This document shows positions 1-5,938 of a DNA stretch of 47,820 bases, in pieces. How positions within the stretch are numbered: position 1 is the stretch's first letter; each line of letters opens with the position of its first letter. A model generated the notes under the pieces. That model saw nothing but the letters and a program-made list of their open reading frames with translations, ran no database searches and had not been told where the DNA came from. The position numbers were made by a program, and so were the translations under genes. Source of the stretch: Bacteroidales bacterium (GTDB lineage: Bacteria > Bacteroidota > Bacteroidia > Bacteroidales > F082); the NCBI GenBank assembly GCA_016290215.1, contig JAEETH010000022.1:1-47820 (forward strand), written 5' to 3'.

Positions 1-7
1 AAGGCCT

Positions 8-925
8 ATGATTAACAGCCTGAAAATCGGGGACTTGACTTGGCGTCATCTCAACAACCCAACGGAAGAAGACTTTGAATTCCTGAAAGACCGATTTCAT
101 TTCCACCCTTTGGACATCGAAGACTGCAAATCCGTCAACCAACGCCCCAAAATCGACATCTACGACGATTATTACTTCCTTATCCTGCATTTTCCCAACT
201 TCGACCGCCAGAACAAGTTCGTGAAAATCAAGGAGGTGAAAATTTTCTGGGGCAAGGACTACATCATCTCCATCGAGAAGAACCCTTGGGGCGTGTCGCA
301 GCTCTTCGAGGAATATGAAGAACGCATCAAGAACGAGGAAGAAATGAACATCCGCAACTCTGACCTCCTGCTCTACCGCATCCTCGAAAAGCTGATGACC
401 GAGTCGGTGTACCTGTTGCGTAAAGTCGGCCTCGACGTCGAATTAATCAACCGCGAACTTCTCCAAGAAAAACAGGTGAAGATCATCGAGCGCATCAGCG
501 TGACGCGCAAGAACCTCATCCTTATCAACACCATCTTCAAGCCGCAGCTCCGACTCTTCCACCTCTTCGAGACGGGTAAGGTGACCGGCTTCACCGACGA
601 CGTGGAGTACATGGAAGACTACTGGGGCAACATCCTCGACTACCTGCAGAAGGTGTGGGATATGACCGAAGATTATGAGGAACTGATTGAAGGCCTCTCC
701 ATGACCTTCGACTCGATGCAGACCAACAAGACCAACGAGACGATGAAAATCCTGACCCTCGTGTCGACCATCATACTGCCTTTGACCTTCATCACCGGCC
801 TCTACGGCATGAATGTCGCCCTACCCTTGCAGGAATACGCCTGGGCCTTCTGGGTCATCATGGGGTTCATGGCTTTGGTGGCTACGGGATTCTATATCTA
901 TTTCAGGCATAAGAAAATGATGTAA
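8..925 (+). CDS. corA: CorA-family magnesium/divalent cation transporter
   Basis: This 305-residue inner-membrane protein should carry Mg2+ (possibly Co2+ or Ni2+) into the cell as a homopentamer. The long charged N-terminal part (residues 1-245) matches the cytoplasmic funnel of CorA, with helical segments rich in Lys and Glu. Two membrane helices follow, at about 250-270 and 280-300. The family signature GMN lies at residues 267-269, at the end of the first helix inside LYGMNV, where it forms the ion selectivity loop. The short basic tail RHKKMM is typical of CorA. The length is normal for the family. The ATG is the first in-frame start, but only 7 bases precede it, so the promoter and any operon partner cannot be seen. 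Confidence 0.95.
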   Translation: MINSLKIGDLTWRHLNNPTEEDFEFLKDRFHFHPLDIEDCKSVNQRPKIDIYDDYYFLILHFPNFDRQNKFVKIKEVKIFWGKDYIISIEKNPWGVSQLFEEYEERIKNEEEMNIRNSDLLLYRILEKLMTESVYLLRKVGLDVELINRELLQEKQVKIIERISVTRKNLILINTIFKPQLRLFHLFETGKVTGFTDDVEYMEDYWGNILDYLQKVWDMTEDYEELIEGLSMTFDSMQTNKTNETMKILTLVSTIILPLTFITGLYGMNVALPLQEYAWAFWVIMGFMALVATGFYIYFRHKKMM

Positions 926-926
926 T

Positions 927-1001
927 CAGTTGAGAGTTGAAAGTTGAGAGTTGAGAATTTAGAGACAGTTGAAAGTGTAGAGTTGAAAGTTGGGAGTTTA
1001 G
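927..1001. repeat. Low-complexity TTGAGAGT / TTGAAAGT array, left of the four-helix gene
   Basis: The array starts directly after the corA stop codon and consists of imperfect 7-8 bp units of the form AGTTGAGAGTTGAAAG. It is purine/T rich on this strand. The array at 1390-1500 has the same composition on the opposite strand (units ACTCTAA), so the two bracket the four-helix-bundle gene as loose inverted repeats. A related GTTTAGA array occurs at 5443-5478. Confidence 0.8.
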
Positions 1002-1038
1002 TGTATAATAATAGTTAAATGGCTTAAATACTTTAGAT

Positions 1039-1416
1039 ATGGAAATCTTTGGATATAGAAAACTAATAGCTTATCAAAAGGCAAAGGATGTGGTAAAAAA
1101 AACATACAAACTCCTCAAAAAGTTCCCAATCGAGGAACGCTATGCGATGTGTGACCAACTTCGTAGAGCTGCTGTTTCAATTACTTCCAATATAGCCGAA
1201 GGAGTAAATCGTTTTTCTGTGAAAGAAAAAGCTCATTTTATCGAAATAGCCTACGGTTCGTTGATGGAAGTTTCGTCCCAATTTGAGATTGCCGAAGAGT
1301 TATGTTACATTAGTTCAGAGGACAGATTGAGTATGGATATGCTTATAGAAGAAGATGCTCGTTTGCTGTCTGGTTTATTAAACTCATACAAACCCTCAAC
1401 TGACCCTCAACCCTAA
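1039..1416 (+). CDS. Four-helix bundle protein (S23 / rRNA intervening-sequence protein family)
   Basis: This 125-residue protein matches the four-helix-bundle family first known from open frames inside 23S rRNA intervening sequences. Family hallmarks visible here are the opening segment in which a few residues precede RKLIAYQKAKD, the motif RYAMCDQLRRAAVSI in the middle, and SNIAEGVNR near residue 50. All four amphipathic helices appear intact. The function is unknown; related proteins include the accessory protein Avd of diversity-generating retroelements, which binds nucleic acid. The gene stands alone and is bracketed by opposed simple-repeat arrays. Its last codons (KPSTDPQP) are themselves written in the repeat sequence. 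It is AT-richer than its neighbours, which hints at separate origin. The family call is firm; the role is not known. Confidence 0.85.
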   Translation: MEIFGYRKLIAYQKAKDVVKKTYKLLKKFPIEERYAMCDQLRRAAVSITSNIAEGVNRFSVKEKAHFIEIAYGSLMEVSSQFEIAEELCYISSEDRLSMDMLIEEDARLLSGLLNSYKPSTDPQP

Positions 1417-1500
1417 ACAACAATCACTTTACACTCTAAACCAATAACTCTCCACCAACTCTAAACTCTAAACTCTAAACTCTGAACTCTAAACTCTAAA
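1390..1500. repeat. ACTCTAA heptamer array, right of the four-helix gene
   Basis: The array begins inside the last codons of the four-helix-bundle gene (CCCTCAAC units) and continues as ACTCTAA heptamers to the base before the stop codon of the opposite-strand nuclease gene. Near its right end at least six consecutive heptamers are almost perfect. On the complementary strand it reads GTTTAGAG, the same motif as at 5443-5478 and close to the left array at 927-1001. Confidence 0.85.
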
Positions 1501-2556
1501 CTATTTCACCAAAAGTTTCTCGTATTTCACTGCCGTGCCATTGCACATTAATTTGACAAAGTAGCAGCCGCGCGACAAATCGTCGGGCAGCGCGACAACG
1601 GCGTCGGCGGCGTCAATTGTGGCGGTGAGCACCGTGCGTCCACAAAGGTCGAAGATGGTTATGGCATCGATGGTATTACAGCCGCTCAGGTGCAAGGCCT
1701 GTCCATGTTCAACGGGATTGGGGTAAATGGAAACCTTCGCTGTCTCCTCCCCGACCACATTCCAAGTGGGGTCCCAAATCATGCGGGCGTATTCCGGATG
1801 GTCAATGAAGGGGTTGCGGTTGCGCTGGTATTGGTTGTAGATGGCGTTGTTGCGGTTGATTTCCTTCTGGCTCACAGGGTCTTGCTCGTGCCAACGCAGC
1901 AGCATCTGCATGGCCCAAGGCTTGATTTCCGACTTGTTGGTCATGTCGCTCGTGCTCCAACCGCTGTCTTCGGTGTAGTAGCGCACGCTCATATACATTA
2001 ATGCGCGGGCAAAGTCACCTTTGTATTCGTCGATGGGCTCGAAGACCGTGCCCGAGAAGCCCGAAGTTTTGCAAGTACCTAATTTTGAGCCATTGCGCGA
2101 GGTCCACGAGGCCGAGCGCACCTCTCCATAGGCATAGTTGGCGCGTTTGTTGTTCACAAAGCCGTCCGTCGGGAAGAGATGGTGCAAGTCACAACGCGGT
2201 GTGCTCTGGTCATTGAACCAGCTCTGCGGCCATGAGTGCTCACGGTTGTAGCAGTCGCCCTCGCTATCGTAGTTGCCGCATTGGTCTTGGCCAATATGAT
2301 AGGTGTAAGGCGGCGTGCCGTTGGGTTTGTCGGAATACATGTCCCACACGATGCCGTTGCCTTTGTTGTCGGTGCTCCAAAAAGCATCCGCAGTGGCGGA
2401 ATACGAAATGGCAGTGTGGCCCTTGATGATGTTGTGCAAGGCCATTTTCAGCTGATTGCCGCTCAAACCGTTGGCGGAATTGTAGTAGTTGGCGGGTTGG
2501 GCTGAAACCACCAATGTGATGAATAAGCTAAAGAGAAGAGAAAAAGTCTTTTTCAT
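1501..2556 (-). CDS. Secreted EndA/NucM-type endonuclease I with T9SS sorting domain
   Basis: This 351-residue exported nuclease should cut extracellular DNA or RNA without sequence preference. A signal peptide occupies residues 1-19 (ending VVSAQ). The endonuclease I fold follows, with its signature NREHSWPQSWF (catalytic His107) and the metal-site region DLHHLFPTDGFVNNKR at 123-138. The C-terminal 80 residues form a type A T9SS sorting domain, starting at VSIYPNPVEHG near residue 275 and ending YEKLLVK, so the protein is probably exported across the outer membrane and released or anchored. The length is typical of Bacteroidetes members. Its stop codon touches a simple-repeat array. The gene appears monocistronic. 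Confidence 0.92.
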   Translation of the reverse strand: MKKTFSLLFSLFITLVVSAQPANYYNSANGLSGNQLKMALHNIIKGHTAISYSATADAFWSTDNKGNGIVWDMYSDKPNGTPPYTYHIGQDQCGNYDSEGDCYNREHSWPQSWFNDQSTPRCDLHHLFPTDGFVNNKRANYAYGEVRSASWTSRNGSKLGTCKTSGFSGTVFEPIDEYKGDFARALMYMSVRYYTEDSGWSTSDMTNKSEIKPWAMQMLLRWHEQDPVSQKEINRNNAIYNQYQRNRNPFIDHPEYARMIWDPTWNVVGEETAKVSIYPNPVEHGQALHLSGCNTIDAITIFDLCGRTVLTATIDAADAVVALPDDLSRGCYFVKLMCNGTAVKYEKLLVK

Positions 2557-2579
2557 ATAATCACGTCAGTTTATTGATT

Positions 2580-2710
2580 AGATTCCCTTCGGAAATGGAA
2601 CACTTACTTCTGTTTATCGGCGGCGGCTTCAGATATCTGTCACCTTGTTGGCTTCTCAAGCCGCCGCATATTAATGCAATGCTTCACTCCATTCCCCGTA
2701 GGGGAATCTC
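2580..2710. repeat. Nested-palindrome intergenic element, copy 1
   Basis: This is the first of four copies of a roughly 130-bp element. The left end is AGATTCCC, a short loop, then GGAAATGGA. The right end is TCCATTCCCC, GTA, then GGGGAATCTC. Each end is a hairpin, and the ends are inverted copies of each other. In the centre CGGCGGCGGC pairs with GCCGCCGC. The element begins 20 bases downstream of the MntP-like stop codon (minus strand). Other copies are at 3868, 27975 and 45569. Confidence 0.85.
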
Positions 2711-2729
2711 TGTTAGTCCATAATTATCA

Positions 2730-3296
2730 TTATATCATCAAATCAGTAAACAAATACAATGCCGCAATCACCAGCATAAACACCGAGGCGGCAAACTCTA
2801 TGAAACTCACCTTCTTGATGATGCCCGGAGTGAACTCGGTGCGCACGGTGAAGAACGACCACAAAAAGCCTGCCACAGCAACTGCCACGAAAAACCAAAT
2901 CCCAAACGGCACGAAAAACACGCTCACCAACGAATAGATGAAGGTATTAATGGCGGCCAGAATGGAAAGCAGCAGGATGTCAATCTCCTTGCTGACCGTG
3001 TACAGCATCTTGCCTCTCAACGACCGCATGGAGTCGACGAAAAGCTTCACCGCCACCACGAGCATCATCGCAAAGACCATATACTCAGCGATATAGGTGA
3101 AAAGATGCGATATAAGTCGTCCCAAGCTATGGCCCAACAAAGCCATGATGCCTTGGCTGAGGCCAAACATGACGGGAATCCAAATCTTCTGCGCCGGCTT
3201 GTCGTCGGACTTGATCAAGCCCACCGAACGCGGCACCACGCTGGACGTGAGGCAGAGGATAAAGAGGATGCCTAATATGATGGAGGAAGTGGTCAT
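2730..3296 (-). CDS. MntP-like membrane protein lacking the conserved transmembrane aspartates
   Basis: This 188-residue protein has six predicted membrane helices and lines up by eye with the manganese efflux pump MntP: FGLSQGIMALLGHSLGRLIS corresponds to the MntP segment around ETLTPLIGWGMG. In MntP, acidic residues in helix 1 (SMDAFA) and helix 4 (SLDA) are central to transport. Here the matching places read LTSSVV and AINT, so both Asp residues are absent. It may export a different substrate or be a divergent paralogue. The ATG overlaps the stop of the upstream toxin gene by 4 bases (3293-3296), so all three genes of this cluster are probably co-translated. Family assignment is moderately sure and substrate is unknown. 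Confidence 0.6.
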   Translation of the reverse strand: MTTSSIILGILFILCLTSSVVPRSVGLIKSDDKPAQKIWIPVMFGLSQGIMALLGHSLGRLISHLFTYIAEYMVFAMMLVVAVKLFVDSMRSLRGKMLYTVSKEIDILLLSILAAINTFIYSLVSVFFVPFGIWFFVAVAVAGFLWSFFTVRTEFTPGIIKKVSFIEFAASVFMLVIAALYLFTDLMI

Positions 3297-3571
3297 TTTT
3301 CAAACAAATCAGAATGAGTTCCTGTGCGAACCAAAGACAATAGATTAATTCTGTCTTCCTTTGAATAAATCAGCAACCAATCAGGCTGAATATGACATTC
3401 GCGGCAGCCTTTATATTGCCCTTTAAGGGGATGATCCAAATTAGCTTCAGGAAGCTGAATGTCTTGAGCGAGTTTTTTGATTACTTCATTCAATTTTTCT
3501 TCAGGGAGGTTGCGCTTTAATGCAAGCTTCAAGTCTTTTTTATACTGAGTAGTAAAGAAAATAGCTCTCAT
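3293..3571 (-). CDS. RelE/YafQ-family mRNA interferase toxin
   Basis: This 92-residue protein matches YafQ-type toxins of the RelE superfamily, which cleave mRNA in the ribosomal A site. Visible family features are the N-terminal MRAIFFTTQYKKDLKLA, the central LDHPLKGQYKGCRECHI, the strand DWLLIYSKE, and the C-terminal segment LVRTGTHSDLF containing the His and Phe typical of YafQ active sites. It overlaps the antitoxin stop by 4 bases (ATGA, 3568-3571), the usual translational coupling of such pairs. It also overlaps the downstream MntP-like start. The length is normal and no key residue appears lost, so it should be active unless neutralised. Confidence 0.88.
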   Translation of the reverse strand: MRAIFFTTQYKKDLKLALKRNLPEEKLNEVIKKLAQDIQLPEANLDHPLKGQYKGCRECHIQPDWLLIYSKEDRINLLSLVRTGTHSDLFEK

Positions 3572-3780
3572 TCGTGAACCTTTTTCAAATAATCGTCAAA
3601 ATCCTCACAATAAACGCCTTTCCCTTCCTTAGCTTCACGAATAGCATTAAGGGTCAATGATTTACCAGAATCCGTTGTCGGGCGAACAGGTTGAATCAAA
3701 ACACCTAATGATTTTATCAAAGCCAACAAGGCCTTCCCTGTACTCGTCCGCTCGTTAACCGTAATTGTATATGTAGCCAT
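3568..3780 (-). CDS. Antitoxin of the YafQ-type module
   Basis: This 70-residue protein lies directly upstream of the YafQ-type toxin with a 4-base overlap, and is therefore its likely antitoxin and the autorepressor of the operon. The N-terminal half (TYTITVNERTSTGKALLALI) reads as a beta strand and helix suited to dimerisation and DNA binding. The C-terminal half is acidic and probably disordered until bound to the toxin (EAKEGKGVYCEDFDDYLKKV). I do not recognise the exact antitoxin family beyond its common occurrence in Bacteroidales. Identification rests on size, order and overlap. Confidence 0.8.
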   Translation of the reverse strand: MATYTITVNERTSTGKALLALIKSLGVLIQPVRPTTDSGKSLTLNAIREAKEGKGVYCEDFDDYLKKVHE

Positions 3781-3796
3781 AATTGTTGTTTTGCCG

Positions 3797-3804
3797 CAAA
3801 ATTA
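3797..3804 (-). promoter_or_regulatory. Probable -7 box of the antitoxin-toxin-MntP-like operon
   Basis: On the minus strand the sequence reads TAATTTTG, a full match to the Bacteroidetes -7 consensus TAnnTTTG, 16 bases before the antitoxin ATG. No convincing -33 TTTG stands at the expected distance, so the call is moderate. The leader would be very short. Confidence 0.5.
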
Positions 3805-3867
3805 CATATTTTTTCCCAAAACGGCACCGTTTCCATAAAACTATTTCGGAGGCACCTATAATTAATA

Positions 3868-3996
3868 GAGATTCCCTGCGGGAATGGAAAGTCCGTATTA
3901 ATGTTTCCAGCGGCGGCACATGGCACTTACAACCCGTAAGCTCCACAGGCCGCCGCTGGCGACAAAATCAAAGGCTCCATTCCCGAAGGAAATCCC
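3868..3996. repeat. Nested-palindrome intergenic element, copy 2
   Basis: The left end is GAGATTCCC, TGC, GGGAATGGA; the right end is TCCATTCCC, GAA, then a decayed GGAAATCC. The inner stem is GCGGCGGC with GCCGCCGC, and between them is a further small stem, CTTAC and GTAAG. The segment TACAAnnCGTAAGC is shared with copy 4 at 45569. The element begins 21 bases downstream of the tnaA stop codon (minus strand), where it could act as or with the terminator. Confidence 0.85.
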
Positions 3997-4017
3997 CTTG
4001 CAATTATCGATTAATCA

Positions 4018-5394
4018 TCATCCCAGTCTCTTGAACTGGCAGGTGAAGTGACGCATCAGCTCGGCTTCCCAGGTGATTTCGAGGCCACGCTTGATGCTGT
4101 CGCGACGGTCGTACACATTCTTCAGGGCCGCGGCAATCACGTCCATGTGGTTGTTGGTGTAGACACGGCGCGGGATGCAGAGACGCACGAAGTCGTTGCC
4201 ACCGAAACGGTTCTGGCGCGTGACCGGGTCACGGTCGGCAAGGACGTAGCCGATTTCGCAGGCACGGATGCCGGCTTCGAGATACAGCTCGCAGGTCAGC
4301 GTTTGGGCAGGGAACTCTTCCTTCGGGATGTTGGTCAGCACCTTGTCGGCGTCGACGAAGATGGCGTGGCCACCGGCGGGACGCTGGTAGGGAATGCCGT
4401 ACTCGTCGAGCTTGGCGGCGAGGTAGTGCACCTGCTTGATACGGGTTTCAACCATGTCGAATTCAATGTTTTCCTTCAGACCGACGGCCAAGGCATCCAT
4501 GTCGCGACCGTTCATGCCGCCGTAGGTGAGGAAGCCCTCGAAGGGGATGCAGAACAACTTGGCACCTTCGTACCAGTCTTTCTTGTTGGTGGCGATGAAG
4601 CCGCCCATGTTGACGAGACCGTCCTTCTTGGCACTCATGGTCATCGAGTCGGCATAGCTGAACATCTCGAGGGCGATTTCGCGCAGGGTCTTGTCGGCAT
4701 AGCCTTCTTCGCGCGTCTTGATGAAGTAGGCGTTTTCGATGAAGCGCGCGCTGTCGATGTTGACCGGCACGCCGTACTTGTGGCAGAGTTCACAGGTCTC
4801 GCGGATGTTTTTCATGCTGACGGGCTGACCGCCGACGGTGTTGTTGGTCACGGTGAGCACCATGAAAGGCACATTGCCTTGGTTCTCTTTCAGCACTTTT
4901 TCAAGCTTTTCGAGGCTGACGTTGCCCTTGAAAGGCACTTCGAGCTGGGTGTCGTAGGCCTCGGGCACGGTGACGTCGATGGCGAAAGCCTTACGGCTCT
5001 CGATGTGGCCCTTGGTGGTGTCGAAGTGGGCATTGCCGGGGACAACCATGCCGGGCTTCACGAGGTAGGAGAACAACACGTTCTCGGCAGCGCGGCCTTG
5101 GTGGGTGGGGATGACATACTCGAAACCAGTGAGTTCGGTGATGGTGTCTTTCATGTGGTAGAACGAGCGGGCGCCGCCGTAGCTCTCGTCGCCCATCATC
5201 ATGGCCGCCCACTGGCGGTCGCTCATGGCGCCGGTGCCGCTGTCGGTCAGCAGGTCGATGTAAACATAGTCGCTCTTCAGCATGAAGACATTCTGGTGGG
5301 CTTCGTTGAGCCACTTTTCGCGTTGTTCGCGGGTGGATTTCTTGATAGGTTCAACCATCTTGATTTTCCACGCTTCTGCAAATGGTAATTCCAT
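4018..5394 (-). CDS. tnaA: Tryptophanase (tryptophan indole-lyase)
   Basis: This 458-residue PLP enzyme splits L-tryptophan into indole, pyruvate and ammonia in the cytoplasm. It follows the Bacteroides tryptophanase sequence closely from end to end, including the start MELPFAEAWKIKMVEP, the cofactor-site stretch IPTHQGRAAENVLF (95-108), DSARFIENAYF (214-224) and the PLP lysine in MSAKKDG (Lys257, second of the pair). Tyrosine phenol-lyase is the close relative, but the overall match and the AEAWKIKMVEP start favour tryptophanase. No TnaB-type permease lies beside it. The best promoter is about 320 bases upstream, so a long leader made largely of short tandem repeats precedes the gene. Element copy 2 follows its stop. 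Confidence 0.93.
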   Translation of the reverse strand: MELPFAEAWKIKMVEPIKKSTREQREKWLNEAHQNVFMLKSDYVYIDLLTDSGTGAMSDRQWAAMMMGDESYGGARSFYHMKDTITELTGFEYVIPTHQGRAAENVLFSYLVKPGMVVPGNAHFDTTKGHIESRKAFAIDVTVPEAYDTQLEVPFKGNVSLEKLEKVLKENQGNVPFMVLTVTNNTVGGQPVSMKNIRETCELCHKYGVPVNIDSARFIENAYFIKTREEGYADKTLREIALEMFSYADSMTMSAKKDGLVNMGGFIATNKKDWYEGAKLFCIPFEGFLTYGGMNGRDMDALAVGLKENIEFDMVETRIKQVHYLAAKLDEYGIPYQRPAGGHAIFVDADKVLTNIPKEEFPAQTLTCELYLEAGIRACEIGYVLADRDPVTRQNRFGGNDFVRLCIPRRVYTNNHMDVIAAALKNVYDRRDSIKRGLEITWEAELMRHFTCQFKRLG

Positions 5395-5410
5395 GATTTT
5401 TATTTATTTA

Positions 5411-5478
5411 GTTGTTCAGTTGTTCAGTTGTTCAGTTGTTCAGTTTAGAGTTTAGAGTTTAGAGTTGAGAGGCAGTTG
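5411..5478. repeat. GTTGTTCA x4 plus GTTTAGA heptamer array
   Basis: Four perfect GTTGTTCA octamers (5411-5442) run directly into GTTTAGA heptamers and a GTTGAGA variant. The second part has the same motif as the arrays around the four-helix-bundle gene at about 1 kb. The array ends 16 bases before the tnaA ATG (on the minus strand), inside the presumed tnaA leader. Confidence 0.9.
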
Positions 5479-5543
5479 TAAGTTTATAGTTGTAAGTAGT
5501 AAGATTGGTGGATGTTGGTGTGTTTTTTGAAACGAGAATGACT

Positions 5544-5618
5544 CATTCCGCATTCAGCATTCCTAATTCCGCATTCCGCATTCCGCATTCTGCATTCCGC
5601 ATTCTGCATTCCGCATTC
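5544..5618. repeat. ATTCCGC heptamer array
   Basis: About ten units of CATTCCG/CATTCTG stand in tandem, with variants CATTCAG and CTAATTCCG. It is not CRISPR-like, since the units are 7 bp without spacers. It lies in the presumed tnaA leader and would be transcribed as repeated GGAATGC. Confidence 0.9.
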
Positions 5619-5709
5619 AAAAGAACCTGTCGCGTTCCTTGATGTTCAGGTAAACCCTATTGTCTATGGTGTGGGGCATATTAATAATAAGGTGTTTCAA
5701 AAAACGGGT

Positions 5710-5739
5710 CAAAGATAGGGAATATTTTGCAAACACAAA
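5710..5739 (-). promoter_or_regulatory. Probable tnaA promoter
   Basis: On the minus strand TTTG (5736-5739) is followed after 18 bases by TATCTTTG (5710-5717), a near-ideal Bacteroidetes -33/-7 pair. Transcription would start near 5703 and give a leader of about 310 bases. Confidence 0.65.
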
Positions 5740-5799
5740 GAATTATGGAAAGTTTTTTCTTATCCAACACGATATTTTTTTCGAAAAAATTCCACTTTT

Positions 5800-5833
5800 T
5801 TTGACAAACATTTCAATTAATTTTCTATTTTTG
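5800..5833 (+). promoter_or_regulatory. Probable promoter of the giant Fn3 protein gene
   Basis: TTTG at 5800-5803 is followed after 22 bases by TATTTTTG at 5826-5833, matching TAnnTTTG. The start would be near 5840, about 100 bases before the ATG at 5939. Confidence 0.65.
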
Positions 5834-5938
5834 GGGCCAAATTATGTAGTCTCGGCTGCTTGGCCCTGTCCTTGCCGCCCTTTAATGAATAGGTAACACA
5901 CGATAAATCAATTAAATATTAACTAAAATCTTACAACA

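Larger units (their letters stand above)
5395..5938. other. 544-base divergent intergenic region
   Basis: The region between tnaA (minus) and the first giant secreted protein (plus) holds no credible gene. From left to right it contains an octamer/heptamer array (5411-5478), an ATTCCGC heptamer array (5544-5618), a minus-strand promoter (5710-5739), a plus-strand promoter (5800-5833) and a roughly 100-base leader for the giant gene. Confidence 0.75.

Noticed and set aside
1039-1416. Part of a diversity-generating retroelement (Avd-like)
   Set aside because: No reverse transcriptase or template/variable repeat pair was seen near the gene.
4048-5388. A 446-codon open frame antisense to tnaA
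   Set aside because: It mirrors the codon pattern of tnaA, gives a Val/His/Asp-rich product with no recognisable domain, and tnaA is certain.
5563-5616. A 17-codon leader frame on the minus strand before tnaA
   Set aside because: It arises from the GGAATGC repeats and has no Trp codon, so it is not comparable with TnaC.
5411-5618. Possible CRISPR array
   Set aside because: Units are 7-8 bp in direct tandem without spacers, and no cas genes are present.
5660-5896. A 78-codon open frame before the giant Fn3 gene
   Set aside because: It overlaps both promoters of the region and has no recognisable domain or start context.
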